Source: Dolomedes plantarius (taxonomy: Eukaryota > Arthropoda > Arachnida > Araneae > Dolomedidae). Taken from it: a DNA stretch of 64,000 nt. Made by a program: the position numbers and the translations under genes. The notes below the pieces were generated by a model, which worked only from the letters and a program-made list of their open reading frames with translations, ran no database searches and had not been told where the DNA came from. Numbering within the stretch: position 1 is the first letter of the stretch; every line of letters starts with the position of its first letter. The stretch is from positions 107,955,707-108,019,706 of the forward strand of contig OU015496.1 of the NCBI GenBank assembly GCA_907164885.2, given 5' to 3'. This document shows positions 30,989-42,610 of this stretch, piece after piece.

Positions 30989-32282
30989 TATTACATACAT
31001 ACATGCATTTAAACATACACAAACACAACACTTACAAGGGAGAGACAAGTAAATGTTAGAAAATGTGATCATAAACAAACAAATAAACTGAAAGAAAGAA
31101 AAAAATTAGAACAGTCCTATGATTTTTTTTTCGTTTTACATTTAGTTAAAAAAAAAAAAAAACGTCTTTTTTTTGTACCATTGAACGTACCACGTGAAAG
31201 TTTTAACTTATGAAAGCGGAAACAATACGCTGCCTGTTTACTTCGTGTCATAGAGAAAAACGCTGTAATTGAAAAATGAATCGCCTTTTGTTTCAAATAA
31301 ATCTTCCCTCCAAAATGGTGAGTCCGCATCGATTTCAAGCAATAAATGATAGAGCAGCATTGAAATTGCTTCGCCCGGGGCAAATGAAGCGCTAATGCTG
31401 CAACATAAACGCTAAATTATGTATGGAAATGAAGAGAACACACAAGGGCCTCGGGGTGGCGGAGCATCTGTTTGGCAATCAATGCGAAAAAAATTTCTTA
31501 AAAAAAAAGTGGTTTTACTTCAAATAAACTCATGGCTATTGCTGTTTTTTTTTAAGTTCTCAATAATTCTGGGATTTGATATTTTTCTGCTTTACGTTTG
31601 TAGATGATAAACTAATGTTTGAATTTATTCCTTATGCTGGAAGCAAGCTCATAAAAAAAGCTGAGTTGTACAGTTTAAAAAATAATCATAAGTCTGTCCA
31701 CATTAGTATATCTTCAGGCCCACTTTCACTATTTAAATCACAGATTAGCAATATGCATTTTTTAAATTATACATTTTTGGGTATAAAAGTAGGCGGTTAA
31801 ATAAAATGCGCGTAGCTTATAAAATTTTAAAACATTTCGGTTGTTAGTTTCTTCAAGTGTATTAAATTATTGATGTCTATCGCTACAAAATAAAAAATTC
31901 CCTTTTAAAAAGTTTCTAAGAGGGAAAAAAATCCTTTATTTTTCCCTTTCCGAGAGAATATTTGCCCTTTTGATTTTTGTTGTGGCACTAAGAACGTTTG
32001 GGTATTATGATGCGGCATTGTGTTCGGGAATCGGATTTTACGTATATATGGTCATGATATAGTAAACTCGTTATTGAATTGAAATGAAATCGGGGAATTC
32101 GATTTCCATACATGCCAGTTCTATATTGAAACGGGATATTTGAAAAGCACAACCGGCGCATTTTCGGGTATTATTTTCGAATGCTGAGAACAAAAATTTT
32201 TGGCTAGTTTGGAGGCCCTTTTTTCTTAGACATTCGCACAGAACCTCGGAAATTGTTGACAAATTTTTATCTCGGATCCCTT
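30989..32282. other. Unassigned stretch
   Basis: No element ends recognised. A 74-codon frame at 31576-31800 follows a pyrimidine-rich stretch ending in AG, but no domain is identifiable. Confidence 0.35.
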
Positions 32283-32516
32283 TACGAGTGAGTCAACATT
32301 GCTATCTTGGTGCCCCCTCATTTTCGATAGTGTGCGTCATCTGGCGGGATCGGACCTTCCTCCACTCACTGACCTCATGGAAAGACTCTCCAGTCTACGG
32401 ATTTAACATGCCCGTATCCGGGCTAGACACGAAGTACCTTATGCTATTCCTCGGGATTCGAACTGACACCCTAGCTCGAATCCTAACACATTACCACTAG
32501 GCAAGCTTCTGGCCTC
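32283..32516 (-). mobile_element. tRNA-derived SINE, near complete
   Basis: On the minus strand the head reads GCCTAGTGGTAATGTGTTAG (box A region), and then CAGTTCGAATCCCGAGG with a good box B (GTTCGAATCC). The body shares GCCCGGATACGGGCATGTTA and CCGTAGACTGGAGAGTCT with the copies at 28632 and 56206. A tRNA-like head plus a shared body defines one SINE family across the window. Confidence 0.88.
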
Positions 32517-34615
32517 GAGAATGAAAACTAAAATAAAAATTATACATTTACTAATCGATGATTAAATATATGCCGACAGGAAAACTCTCCATAACTTAGG
32601 AGTGGAACTGAAGGGCTGCGTGATCAAGTGATGTGCCAGCGGTAAGCAGTGTTTTAAGAAAGATAAATATTACAAGGGGGGAGGAGATCACCTTAAAACC
32701 TTTAAAAAACTCAAATTTTTATTGATTTAATTTTGAGGAATGGAGTGTAAGGAATCTTTAAAAAAAATACTACACTTCGGACTAAAATTTGAACCGATTT
32801 TATCGCCAAATGTATAAAGCTAATAGTAAAGTAATTTATAGAAATTTTAACTTCAAATGGCTTTTTCTAAAAACTGTTATTTTCAGACTTGGGCGCACTA
32901 TTTCTTCAATACTTATGGTCAAAAATTGCTAAAAGTTTTGTAAACATGTATATAGAGTAAGTTTATATAATTTCTACGTAAATTTAGGTAAGTACATATT
33001 ATTACTTATTTTTTTACAGAACTTTTATGAGAAATGTTTTTATATTTCTTGTACATTACAATACATTTTCCTGAAAAAATATTTTAATGTCAAATATGGT
33101 AATTATTTTAGGTGTAGACTAAAGTATAATCTATGGATAGAACATATACAAATAATTTAACATATGTTTCTAATAGTTTTTAAAAAATTCTGCGTGCAAT
33201 GCATTGATATAAGATCCATTATTCATAAAACCATTTATTTTTAACATAAAATAATTTATAATAATCTCCTAACAATTCTGCTTTTGTTTTCTAATAGATA
33301 AAGCTTTGTATAATTAACCATTAAAAATTGGTTTAAATTAATTACAAATTAACTCTTTGACAACACATTAAGCTTGGTAGTAAAATCACTGTGTTTTTGC
33401 AATGGTGATCGCTCCGCTTTAATCATTTTCTATTATCAACAATACGAAAATAATTCTTACTGTAAATATTTGTAATTCAGTCTTTCATTAAAACGTTAGC
33501 GAACAAAACAAAATACAAACGTCAAGATGAAAGAATCAGTTACTTCTCTGTTTATATGCATGATTGCAACATTGGATTCCAGCTTTACTCAATGTGAAAT
33601 TTTCAGACTTCATATACATCGCAAATTTTCATACAAAAATCGCCAATTTCTACATATAAAATCCATACTTCAAAGCAATATGTAGTTTTTTTTTTTAAAA
33701 AAAGGAACTTAATAAATCACGTTAGTGGGAAGATTAAAGGATGCGCTGAAAGAAAATGATAGTTACTGAAGCGAAATTTAATCTTTCCATTCGTTCAATT
33801 TATTAATATAAAATGAAATAAAACCTTTTCTTCCGTTCTTAAAAATTACTTTCAGTAATAGGATTTTTTAGTAATATTGAATTCTACTCTTGAAACTAGC
33901 TGAGAACAAACAATGGAACCTTTTTTTTGTGAGGAAATATTGACAATGATGAGTTTCCCAGGGAATGGAAAAAAGTGAAATTTCAATCTCATTTCGAAAT
34001 TTACTTTTTATAACAATAGTTGAATGAAAAATTTATTACAATCTGAAATTCAACTGTTGAGTTCTAACTCATTTTTCAGAGGTTTGAGAACATTAGAAAA
34101 AATGTATAACATTTAAATTTTTGCCGTTACTTGAATTTAAAATTAATCCCCCTTTTATTGTAAAAGCAATTAAAAAAACTGTAGGGAGAAATTTAAACGA
34201 ATTGATGAAACGTCTATTTTGTGTTCATGCGTTCATGTGCTATGGTTATAAAAAGAGTTTTTGTCACCTAAAAGTGAGTAGTTAAGAATGAACATGATAA
34301 GCCATTTCCATGTGTGATTTTCTTGTAGAAGTTAGAAAGTGCAACCGCTCAAGTACTTTTCAGGAAGTACATCACTTCCGCTCGTAGATTTTTAATTATG
34401 TTAAGCATTAGGCAATTTTTTTTACAAAAACAATGCTTTCAAATGTAAGTTAGTAAGCGCAAATTTTCTGTTCTGTAAATTTGAAAAGAAAAAGCTTAAA
34501 TGATGAAAGCTGTTTTTTTTTCAAAATTTTATATTTTGTGTTGTTAAATTCTATAGAACATAATAAATATTGTTGTCTAAGATAATTTTTTTTAAAAAGA
34601 AATACAAAAAAAAAA
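32517..34615. other. Unassigned AT-rich stretch of 2.1 kb
   Basis: Very AT-rich, with no TIRs, long frames or repeats noticed. Confidence 0.45.
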
Positions 34616-34749
34616 TTTCATGCAGTCCTTTCTAATAAAACTACAGGAGTTTATTAACGTAGGTTTACTTGCTTACCTCTTGTTGTATATATCATTGCTG
34701 TATGTATATATGTATCTCTCTCTATATATGCATACATATTATATATATA

Positions 34750-37138
34750 CATACGAGCCCGCTTAATGGAATTGCCATGAAAAATTATTCTAATAAGCGG
34801 GATATTCCATTATCCGGGATCACATTGACACGCCCACAATGTTTAAAGTTACAGTTAAACCATGAAAGCATTAAAAATTACCTAAACCATAGACATATAT
34901 AAACTATTATAATAAACAAACAATTATTAATTAAAAGTAAGAAACAATTTAAACACATTAAAATTTAGAAAATTGATGAAAAATGAGCTAATTTTATTGT
35001 AGAATATACAAATTTCCCTTATTTTTTTTAAATAAATACAATGTTACTTACTTATTTGTTGCTAAAGAAGTCCGATATTTTAGACTGTTTACTGTTCTGT
35101 GAATGCAGCAAATCTGTTATTTGATTTTCTAGTTTATAAAATAAATGAAAATCTGCATTTGGCTTCGTTTCCAAGAAACGTCTTATAATATCACAAGCGT
35201 TATTAACTTCAACATTTGACGGAAACTTTTTAATGGTACATTCTTCATCAAATTCATCTTCATCGACTTCGCTTTGATCAAATTGAGGGTCTGAAGTTTC
35301 ACTACATTCTGCCAAGTCATTGTCGAAGTTTACAAAATTGGAAAAATTTTCTTCTATCATTCCTTCTGGTGGTAAATCATTTGCGTTTGTAATTGATTCA
35401 TCATTAGATTCATCATTAAATTCATCATTTGTTACGTCTGTTGAAAATTTACATTTTACGAAATAATTTTTTATTGCGTCAGAGGAAATATTATTCCATG
35501 ATTTGTTTTTCATATGAACAGTTGTAAAAATTGAAATGTTTCTAATAATTTTACTAGTTGAGCTATTGATAGAAAATCCACTAGTATCGTCTATGCAGGC
35601 TATGATCTTTTTAACAATTTCTTTTCTATAATTCCTCTTAAAAAGTGATATAATTCCCAGGTCCATTGGCTGTAAAATAGCTGTAGTATTCGGAGGCAAA
35701 AAATGAAGTGCTACTTTTTCTAGTTTTGCGTCGACTTTGTGGGCTTGACAATTATCGATAAAAAGGATAGCTTTTCTTTTCATCTTATTCATCTCATTGT
35801 CAAATGACACTAACCAGTTTTGAAAGAAATTAGCAGTCATCCAAGTTTTTGACGTCGCTTCGTGTTTAACTGGAAGGGATTTTACACCTCTAAAACATCG
35901 CGGGTTTTTTGATTTCCCGATTACAAAAAGAGGCATTTTAAGACTGCCGTCAGCATTACTACAACATAAAACTGTCAGTCTTTCAGGATTTTTCCGCCAA
36001 CAACATTTTCGCCTTTTAAGTCCCATCAGGCATTTCTCTGTAATCAAGTGCTGTTTCGTCACAGTTATAGATACAAGAAGAACTGTAGTCTTATATTAAA
36101 GTAGGTAATACTACATTTTTACAAGAACTGGTAGCGGCTTCATCAGCATCACTTGCTTCCCCGTGAATGTTTTTGAAAGAAATTTTGTTTCTTGCTTTCC
36201 ATCTGCACAACCAACCATTTGTAGCTTTTAAATCAGTTATTTTCAACTGTTGTGCTAAATCTTCAGCTTTCTGATTCAATAATAATCCACTAATAGGAAA
36301 ATTACAAGCTCATTTTTCAACAAACCACTGAAGAAGAGCATCTTCAACTTCAGAATTTTTTTCTGTACGTTTTCGTTTTTGATTAAGATTTTTGTGGCAT
36401 TTCCAGTCGTTCAATAATTTTTCTTTATTTTTTAACAATTTCGGAACTTGAGCTTGGGATATCTCAAACTTTTTTGAGAGTTCTAATTGCGTACACTTAT
36501 TTACTTTTGCAAACTCTATAACTTTTACTTTCTCTTTTAAAGCAAGATCTTTTCGTCTCAAAGACATTGTAGAAAAGCACAAAAAGATGATTGATTTCAC
36601 GAAAGCGAATTGTCGAACTAATCGCCGTGGAAAATGTACAGTTAAATGTTCAAGGTTAGAGACCTCCCCACGTTAAATGTTGCGCTTCTCCAAAGATTCA
36701 TTACAGTAGGTAATATCCGTCCCCTTCAAGATAAGGACCTGTTGATGTTTCACATTTCGTTCACACACACCCCCACATATTTTCTAGCTGTCATCTGGGG
36801 GTGAAGCTTATTGTTCATTCTCTGAATAGGGAAACGTAGGCTGAGCGACCGAGCGATACAGAGAGGGAAGGGGGGTGGCTAACATAAATAGCAACAACAA
36901 TGAATTGCCCTTCAAAATCGAAGAAATCCCTATTTCCTGCGATTGGACACTTTCTGCGAAGTGACAAAATTTCTTTGAAAGACATTCAGTTACTGCACAT
37001 TCATTATTGCACTTTAAAGAAAAAAATTCTGAAAAGAAGTGTGCTAAATAGAAAAAGATCAATATCGTCATGGCTAAAAATTATTCCTTTAAGCGGGATA
37101 ACTTCAAAACAATATATTCCATTAACCGGGTTTGACTG
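34750..37138 (-). mobile_element. Tigger/pogo-type transposon, nearly complete, 2.4 kb
   Basis: The left end CATACGAGCCCGCTTAATGG and the right end (read inward, CAGTCAAACCCGGTTAATGG) agree at about three-quarters of positions. Further GCGGGATA and ATTCCATTA words follow in both subterminal regions. TA lies at 34748-34749 and 37139-37140. One full-length but broken transposase gene lies on the minus strand. The words TTTGACTGTATATA recur at 37180-37195, as though the right tip had been copied into the TA array. Confidence 0.92.
35052..36567 (-). pseudogene. Tigger-type transposase (HTH-CENPB-DDE), three defects
   Basis: From ATG at 36567: MSLRRKDLALKEKVKVIEFA is the psq-like helix-turn-helix. 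A TGA lies at 36309-36311, then a CENP-B-type domain (LAQQLKITDLKATNGWLCRW) and another stop near 36097. The first catalytic Asp is in YNCDETALDYREMPDGT. A frameshift at about 36015 leads into a 330-codon open frame with ERLTVLCCSNADGSLKMPLF, the second Asp in FIDNCQAHK, the third in NTTAILQPMDLGII, an acidic Glu/Asp-rich stretch and a C-terminal SKQSKISDFFSNK tail. All three catalytic Asp codons remain. With two stops and one frameshift it is a recent casualty. Confidence 0.93.
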
Positions 37139-37206
37139 TATCTATATATATTATATCTATATATATATATCTATATATATTTGACTGTATATATATATAT
37201 TATATA
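37139..37206. repeat. Imperfect (TA)n array between Tigger and MITE
   Basis: TA units are mixed with TATC and one copy of the Tigger tip word TTTGACTG. Confidence 0.85.
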
Positions 37207-37366
37207 CAGTATGCCCACTAAAGTCCGTCCCCACCCTCTTAACTTCGGAACGGCTGCTGCTATATTCATAAAAGTGATGTCTAGGTATAGTAAAGTAGCC
37301 ATGCGCTACTGAATGAAACCACCTACCGCGCCACCTGGGTGGGAAGATACTTTAGTGGGCATACTG
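37207..37366. mobile_element. 160-bp TA-target MITE
   Basis: The ends are exact inverted repeats (CAGTATGCCCACTAAAGT), with TA on both sides. The 160-bp interior is non-coding. The ends fit the pogo/Tigger or mariner group. No other copy is in the window. Confidence 0.93.
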
Positions 37367-37371
37367 TATAT

Positions 37372-37432
<61 letters not shown>
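37367..37432. repeat. (TA)n(CA)n microsatellite
   Basis: A short ACAC segment and then about 53 bp of TA join the MITE to the right half of R1. Confidence 0.95.
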
Positions 37433-37437
<5 letters not shown>

Positions 37438-37604
37438 TATGCATTTTGGTACTTTTCTGTTTAACCGTTTGCTGCTTGCCGAAACAATACAGACTGGTTT
37501 TGGCGCGCTGCCAAAATTATAACTCGCGAAGCAGGACATCTGAAATTTTGCTTTCCGGAGGACCGTTGTAGAGGAACGTAATCCTACGTTAAAATATTAC
37601 AAAA

Positions 37605-38688
37605 CACAACACGCAATTAATGTCTATTTTAAGTTGCAAAGAACATAATTGAAAACGATGTACTTACTAAGAAGTAATCGAAAAATACCAAGACGAAAAT
37701 TCCATATACCTTAAAATGGGGATCAAATATTTGCAAGGTCAACGGAATCAAGCGTCACCTTAATAGCAACGATCAAAGTTATCCTTAAAGTAACTTCGAA
37801 TCGTTAGAAGCTAAGAAACCACTTAAAAAAATCACAAAGGAATACAAAAATTTACTTTTTCCCAGTTTCAAAAAGTTAAAATTCTACATCTAAAAACCCA
37901 TAAGAAGCTATTTAACCAGCAAATCTGTATAACCTAAAATATTATAATAAAATAATAACCTTTGAAGTGAGGGATTACAGAAAATATCATCAACTAACTA
38001 AAGGTACATATGTAATTGCATATGCCGCTAAATTGTTTTTCAAAACGAAACAAGCTTAATTTTCTCGCTCTAACACTTTGGTGGCCATGGAGATTTCTTT
38101 TCCAACTCTCAGCCCTCTAAAATGACAGACAAAAGAAACAGACACATAAACAATACCCGGTACCTCTAGATTTTATCGTGAATTTCTATCAATAATTATT
38201 TAGGGTTCAATTTAATCATAAATTCTTCAATTCATAAGCTGGAGAAACACGTCTATAGTCCCTAACCCTTAAGACTCTCCATTAGTTGAGTGTGCACACT
38301 ATTGAAACATTGAATTCTGGCACACACAGTTAAGATTAAAAATTTAAAAGCAGTAAAGCAGTATCTCAGTTTTTTTTTTTTTTTTTGCTTTTCTTGTATC
38401 CTTACTTTCTGCAGTTGGTTTTCGACCGACCTAATACAGCGTAATTGAAGAGGCAGTAGTCTATTGCCCGTAATGCCACATTAAGCAGTTTTACACTAAA
38501 ATAAGGACACATATTGTCAAACAGATATTATGGACTGAATTAGGACGAATATTCTCAAGTTTAACACCTTATACAACCAACTACCACAGATAATTATTTT
38601 TTTATAGTTGGTTAGATTGTGGAGCAATATAACTTTTGTGTAGTGATATTTCCGAGAGATATGAGAACATAACCCAAATATCGAAAGG
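37605..38688. other. Unassigned AT-rich stretch
   Basis: No features recognised apart from a T20 tract near 38370. Confidence 0.4.
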
Positions 38689-39110
38689 TGACGGGGTTAC
38701 TTTGTGACACGTTGACACCGTCACAAAATAACCCACAGAGTCGACCCTCCTCCTTCAACCGCTCGATGTTATATGTGTCCGTCCTCTAAAATACCACTGA
38801 AGAGAAAGAAGTATTGCCTATCTGGAAAAAAAACTACCCGAAGGATCAGAATGTGCCGAAAGACGAATTTCCTCATCTTCTCAAAGGACTGATGACTGTC
38901 TTTGGCACCCGAAGTCTCTTTGATATCAAAGCTATAGATAAAGCTATCCAATATTTGTAATATGTATATATAACTGTGTATCAAGCTGTTGATAAGCGTT
39001 TTACTGTCTAACTTTGTGTCCAGTAATTTCTCCTCTTGGATTTTAAATCCAAAAAACAGATGTCACAAAGTAGCCCCACTCCGCGGAGTAACTTTGTGAC
39101 ACATTTTAAC
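38689..39110 (+). mobile_element. pogo-like element, internally deleted
   Basis: The motif GGGGTTACTTTGTGACAC near 38694 recurs inverted near 38717 (GTCACAAAATAACCC) and 39061 (GTCACAAAGTAGCCCC) and again direct as GGAGTAACTTTGTGACACAT near 39080. Between them the plus strand reads VPKDEFPHLLKGLMTVFGTR then SLFDIKAIDKAIQYL and a stop. It loosely resembles the segment C-terminal to the DDE domain of pogo-like transposases. The end design is like that of the 993-2292 element but with a different word. Confidence 0.5.
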
Positions 39111-39730
39111 TTTAATTTCTCGATGGTAATTAAAGATCCGGGTCAGCGCACTATATTACTACGTAAGGAGAGGATGATTTACAATTGTTAAAATGTTGAT
39201 ACAATAAAATACGTAATGAAAGGATGTTTTGCAAATATTTTGCAATTGTTCGCTTTGGGCTGCTTTTAAAACTGATCTGCTGGCACAGGAAAAAAACTTA
39301 AAATCAGTCACGAAGTAGACTTAGTAGTTAAAGAAGTAGTTAAAATCAGTCCGGTGCGATATCTTACTGTATATTAAATGCAATAAACTATTCATTTTAT
39401 TTTAATGTTTATATAACGTTTAAGTCGACATTTTAATATAAACTGGGGCGTCTTACGGTCCGAAAAATGCGATACGCTTATTTTTTCCCTTTGTATTCTT
39501 TACACGGGGAAATTATTTTCATTATACCCATGTCCAGGTGGTGCATCAGCTGACTTCGAAAATCTTCAATCCCAGTGTTCATTTTTAAGGAGTGCTTGTC
39601 ATCGTATTTTTCTAACCTCAGTTTAACAAAACTATTTTTAAAGTCTGTTTTCTGCAATTAAAAAATATATGTTTTTGATGCAATAAGAACTTTTATTTTA
39701 AATTAATTTTAATTTTATTTAATATTTTAA
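39111..39730. other. Unassigned AT-rich stretch
   Basis: No features recognised. Confidence 0.4.
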
Positions 39731-40458
39731 CTAGCTGAATACCCGTCTTCGCTACGGAGTACATTCAAATTAAATACAATGGTCAATGTATCGAATTATA
39801 GAATTAATGGCTATATATATACACACACATTATATATATATATTTTTATAGACAAAATAATGTAGAGGAAAATATTCAAATTAAATGCAACGTTCAATAT
39901 ATGCAATTAATTTGTATGTTTAATATCCATAAAGCATACTAATTTGAATTAAATTATTAAAAAATTTCCATCTTAATTAGTCTAATGGTTAAATTTGATA
40001 TTTTACCGTATTTTAATTTTTTTTCAATTTCTTTCGTTGTTAGGCACGTGACGAAAAATTAATTTAAAGTATCACAAGAAGAAAAGAAACCACGTAATCA
40101 ACATTTAATAAATTAAATTCTAAAAATTAGCCTTCAAAAATTCACCAAAAATTAGAAAATGGAGATAAAAATTTGAAAGAGATTTCATTTTAAAGGAATT
40201 TTATGATCTTTCTAGTGATATAAATATTATAACCCTCAGTTTATTATTCTAAATGCAAATTTTAAAGAATGTTACAAAACAGCTTGAGAATTTAATTGAT
40301 AAAAATCTAAGCAGAATTTTTCAAAAATCTTTCTTAGTGCAGCCCTACACCATAAAAAGAACCGCCATGCAAAATTTCAGCCCTTTAGGTCCAGCGGTTT
40401 GGTCTGTGCGATATCTGTCAGTCGGTCAGTCAGTTACGGAACTGTTTTATATACTCGT
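39731..40458 (-). mobile_element. Helitron-like element Hel-1, nearly full non-autonomous copy
   Basis: On the minus strand it ends at 39731 with CGAAGACGGGTATTCAGCTAG-type sequence, that is, a hairpin remnant then CTAG followed by T. The other end, near 40458, is TATATAAAACAGTTCCGTAA with TGAC-repeat units, which resembles the subterminal region of non-autonomous Helitrons. The two ends also occur separately (1-302 and 59833-60048 for the 3' end, 11040-11325 for the 5' end), which fixes the element span at about 730 bp. No coding capacity. The exact 5' TC start was not identified. Confidence 0.72.
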
Positions 40459-40461
40459 ATA

Positions 40462-41401
40462 CATCTAATTCTGTTTTTACACGTTAGATACGTTCCTGAA
40501 GAATACGTGCAAAAAAAACGTGTAAAAGAAGACATTGTATCTATGGAAGAAAAGAAGATTAGTTCCGGATCTAAAAAATCTGTGAAAATAATTTAAAAAC
40601 CATATGAAAATATTCATTTTAAACTTATTATTTTATTCTAACAAAATACACATGCAATAACATGTAATGAAAATTTAAAATATTCTGCATGAACAAAAAA
40701 AAATTGTTTTACACATAAAATATTTTTATTCATTTTCACTTTCTGACAATAAACAGCGCATACGTTTGCGCACGACTGGAATAACATTTCGCAGTTGTAA
40801 ATATACGTAAATAAGTTATGTGATAGAATAAAAGAAGAAAATGTGACCCGGACTGAATTTCTAAATCAAAACTGAACATGGATACACTATCGTCAAAAGT
40901 AATACGCCACTAATAAAATTTTGTTTTCTTAGAATTTAGGCAAAAAAAAATGAGAAATTGGATTGGACCGCTCGTGTTAAATCAAAATGATTCGTGTAAA
41001 AAGAAAATGAAAATTTATTTTGAATTCGTGTTAAATCAAAATGACTCGTGTAAAAAGGAAATGAAAATTTATTTTGAATTCGTGTTAAATCAAAATGACT
41101 CGTGTAAAAAGAAAATGAAAATTTATTTTGAATTCGTGTTAAATCAAAATGACTCGTGTAAAAAGGAAATGAAAATTTATTTTGAATTCGTGTTAAATCA
41201 AAATGACTCGTGTAAAAAGAAAATGAAAATTTATTTTGAATTCGTGTTAAATCAAAATGACTCGTGTAAAAAGAAAATGAAAATTTATTTTGAATTCGTG
41301 TTAAATCAAAATGACTCGTGTAAAAAGAAAATGAAAATTTATTTTGAATTCGTGTTAAATCAAATTCGAGTAAAAAAAGTTCGTGCAAACACAGAATTAG
41401 G
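40462..41401. mobile_element. TA-target MITE carrying a minisatellite
   Basis: The left end CATCTAATTCTGTTTTTACA and the right end (read inward, CCTAATTCTGTGTTTGCACG) share CTAATTCTGT-TTT-CACG, with TA outside both. Subterminal words CGTGTAAAA and CGTGCAAA recur inside each end. Most of the right half is a 54-bp tandem array. No transposase was found. It begins directly at the Helitron edge. Confidence 0.72.
40973..41361. repeat. 54-bp minisatellite, seven copies plus a partial
   Basis: Units start at 40973, 41027, 41081, 41135, 41189, 41243 and 41297, with a partial at 41351. Each unit holds CGTGTTAAATCAAAATGA followed by CTCGTGTAAAAAG and an AT-rich remainder. Copies differ by only a few substitutions (AAAAGAAA against AAAAGGAA alternate). 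Because 54 is divisible by 3, all six frames repeat, and open frames of 150-170 codons arise on both strands without being genes. Confidence 0.97.
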
Positions 41402-42425
41402 TATATAGATTTTAATTTTGCTGTGACAAACATCAGCAATGCCCTGAACAATACAAAAATTTAAAACTTTAAAAACCACGTGAATATTATTTAAACGTGT
41501 ACAATAATGAGAAAAAGAAGGATTAATAAAATATCAACATTTTTTTATTAGAAAAATACTGAGGGGTAAAATTTCTTGTTGCTTAATCAAGACCAAAGAT
41601 CTGCGACATCAGCTGTGGCCCCGTCCCCGTCTGCTTCACGTGAAAACTCTCGTCCGTGTTTACCCTAGCTAGATGAAGCCCTATTAAACTCCGTTTGCTC
41701 GCTAGAGTCAACGATCTCCACATCATTTGTGACAGCAAACAATTGTTGCCTTCCAATTCCCATTCGGTATATCCCTTTCCATTATTGACAGAAAACAAGA
41801 GAAAATGACAAAAAAATGTGCATTCATTTGGTGCGTCCAGACGTGGTGCAATTGTCTGGGCCAAATGAAAGCCGGGCAACGCAAGTTAAATTGGCAGGAA
41901 AGCAATCAAGCGCATTCAATGAATGAAAATCTCAGACAATTGTCGAAATAATACTTTTACACACGGGCATTGTGTCGGAATGAGAGTGATTCGCTTCATG
42001 AAGAATAATAAGCCCTTCTGAAACGACACACGAGTTCCACGAGAGGCGGGATACTTTGTGGATTTCAATGGAGCTTTTGAAAGTAAGGAGAATGGGTTAA
42101 TAGGGAAGTTGATTTTTGCGTGTTACTTTCCCCCAACTTATTTGTGCGACCGGAGACGGACAAAGACAGAGAATGAATTTTAAGCAAGTTTGCGGGAAAT
42201 TCCTTTAGATTTTTCTACGCAATGGCTTAAATGGCAAGCGTAGAATAAGCACACTGGACATTTTAGAATGAAAAAAACACTGTTGTTAGAAAATATATAT
42301 AAATACGTGGGAAAGTTTGGATGAAAAATAAATCTCAACTCAATATTTCATGACGAAACTCGGTATAAATCATTTGGCTACAGAGGAAAATTTTATGAAT
42401 GTAACGAAATATGCATAGATACGTA
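41402..42425. other. Unassigned stretch
   Basis: A 98-codon minus-strand frame (41583-41879) has no recognised domain. The stretch is a little less AT-rich than its surroundings and contains no element ends I could find. It is the best-looking unique sequence of this half of the window. Confidence 0.35.
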
Positions 42426-42610
42426 CAAGATGTGGCCATTAATGTCCGGACTGATCTAATAACTCTAGAAAATATTACATAAAATGCATACCCATTTAAT
42501 ATGTTTCGGAAAATATGGGTATATATGTTATAAAAAATACATACCCATTGAATATATTTCGTTTTTCAGTAACTTCCACGTGCCGAAAAGCACTTCTGTG
42601 CTTGGCTGTA

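Larger units (their letters stand above)
34616..37588 (+). repeat. Dispersed repeat R1, copy d, split by two TA-target transposons
   Basis: The left half (34616-34747) and the right half (37433-37588) match copy c in order, from TTTCATGCAGTCCTTTCTAA to GAACGTAATCCTACG. Between them, where copy c has only (TA)n, lie a Tigger (34750-37138), TA arrays and a 160-bp MITE (37207-37366). Flanking words TTTAAAAAGAAATACAAAA and TTAAAATATTACAAAA may be a diverged target duplication. The TA core of R1 has thus acted as a landing site at least twice. Confidence 0.8.

Noticed and set aside
31576..31800. Host exon after an acceptor-like AG
   Set aside because: 74 codons without a domain or downstream donor; chance is likely in this composition.
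40936..41451. CRISPR-like array or repeat protein
   Set aside because: The 54-bp units are contiguous, without unique spacers. The open frames follow from a period divisible by three and exist on both strands.
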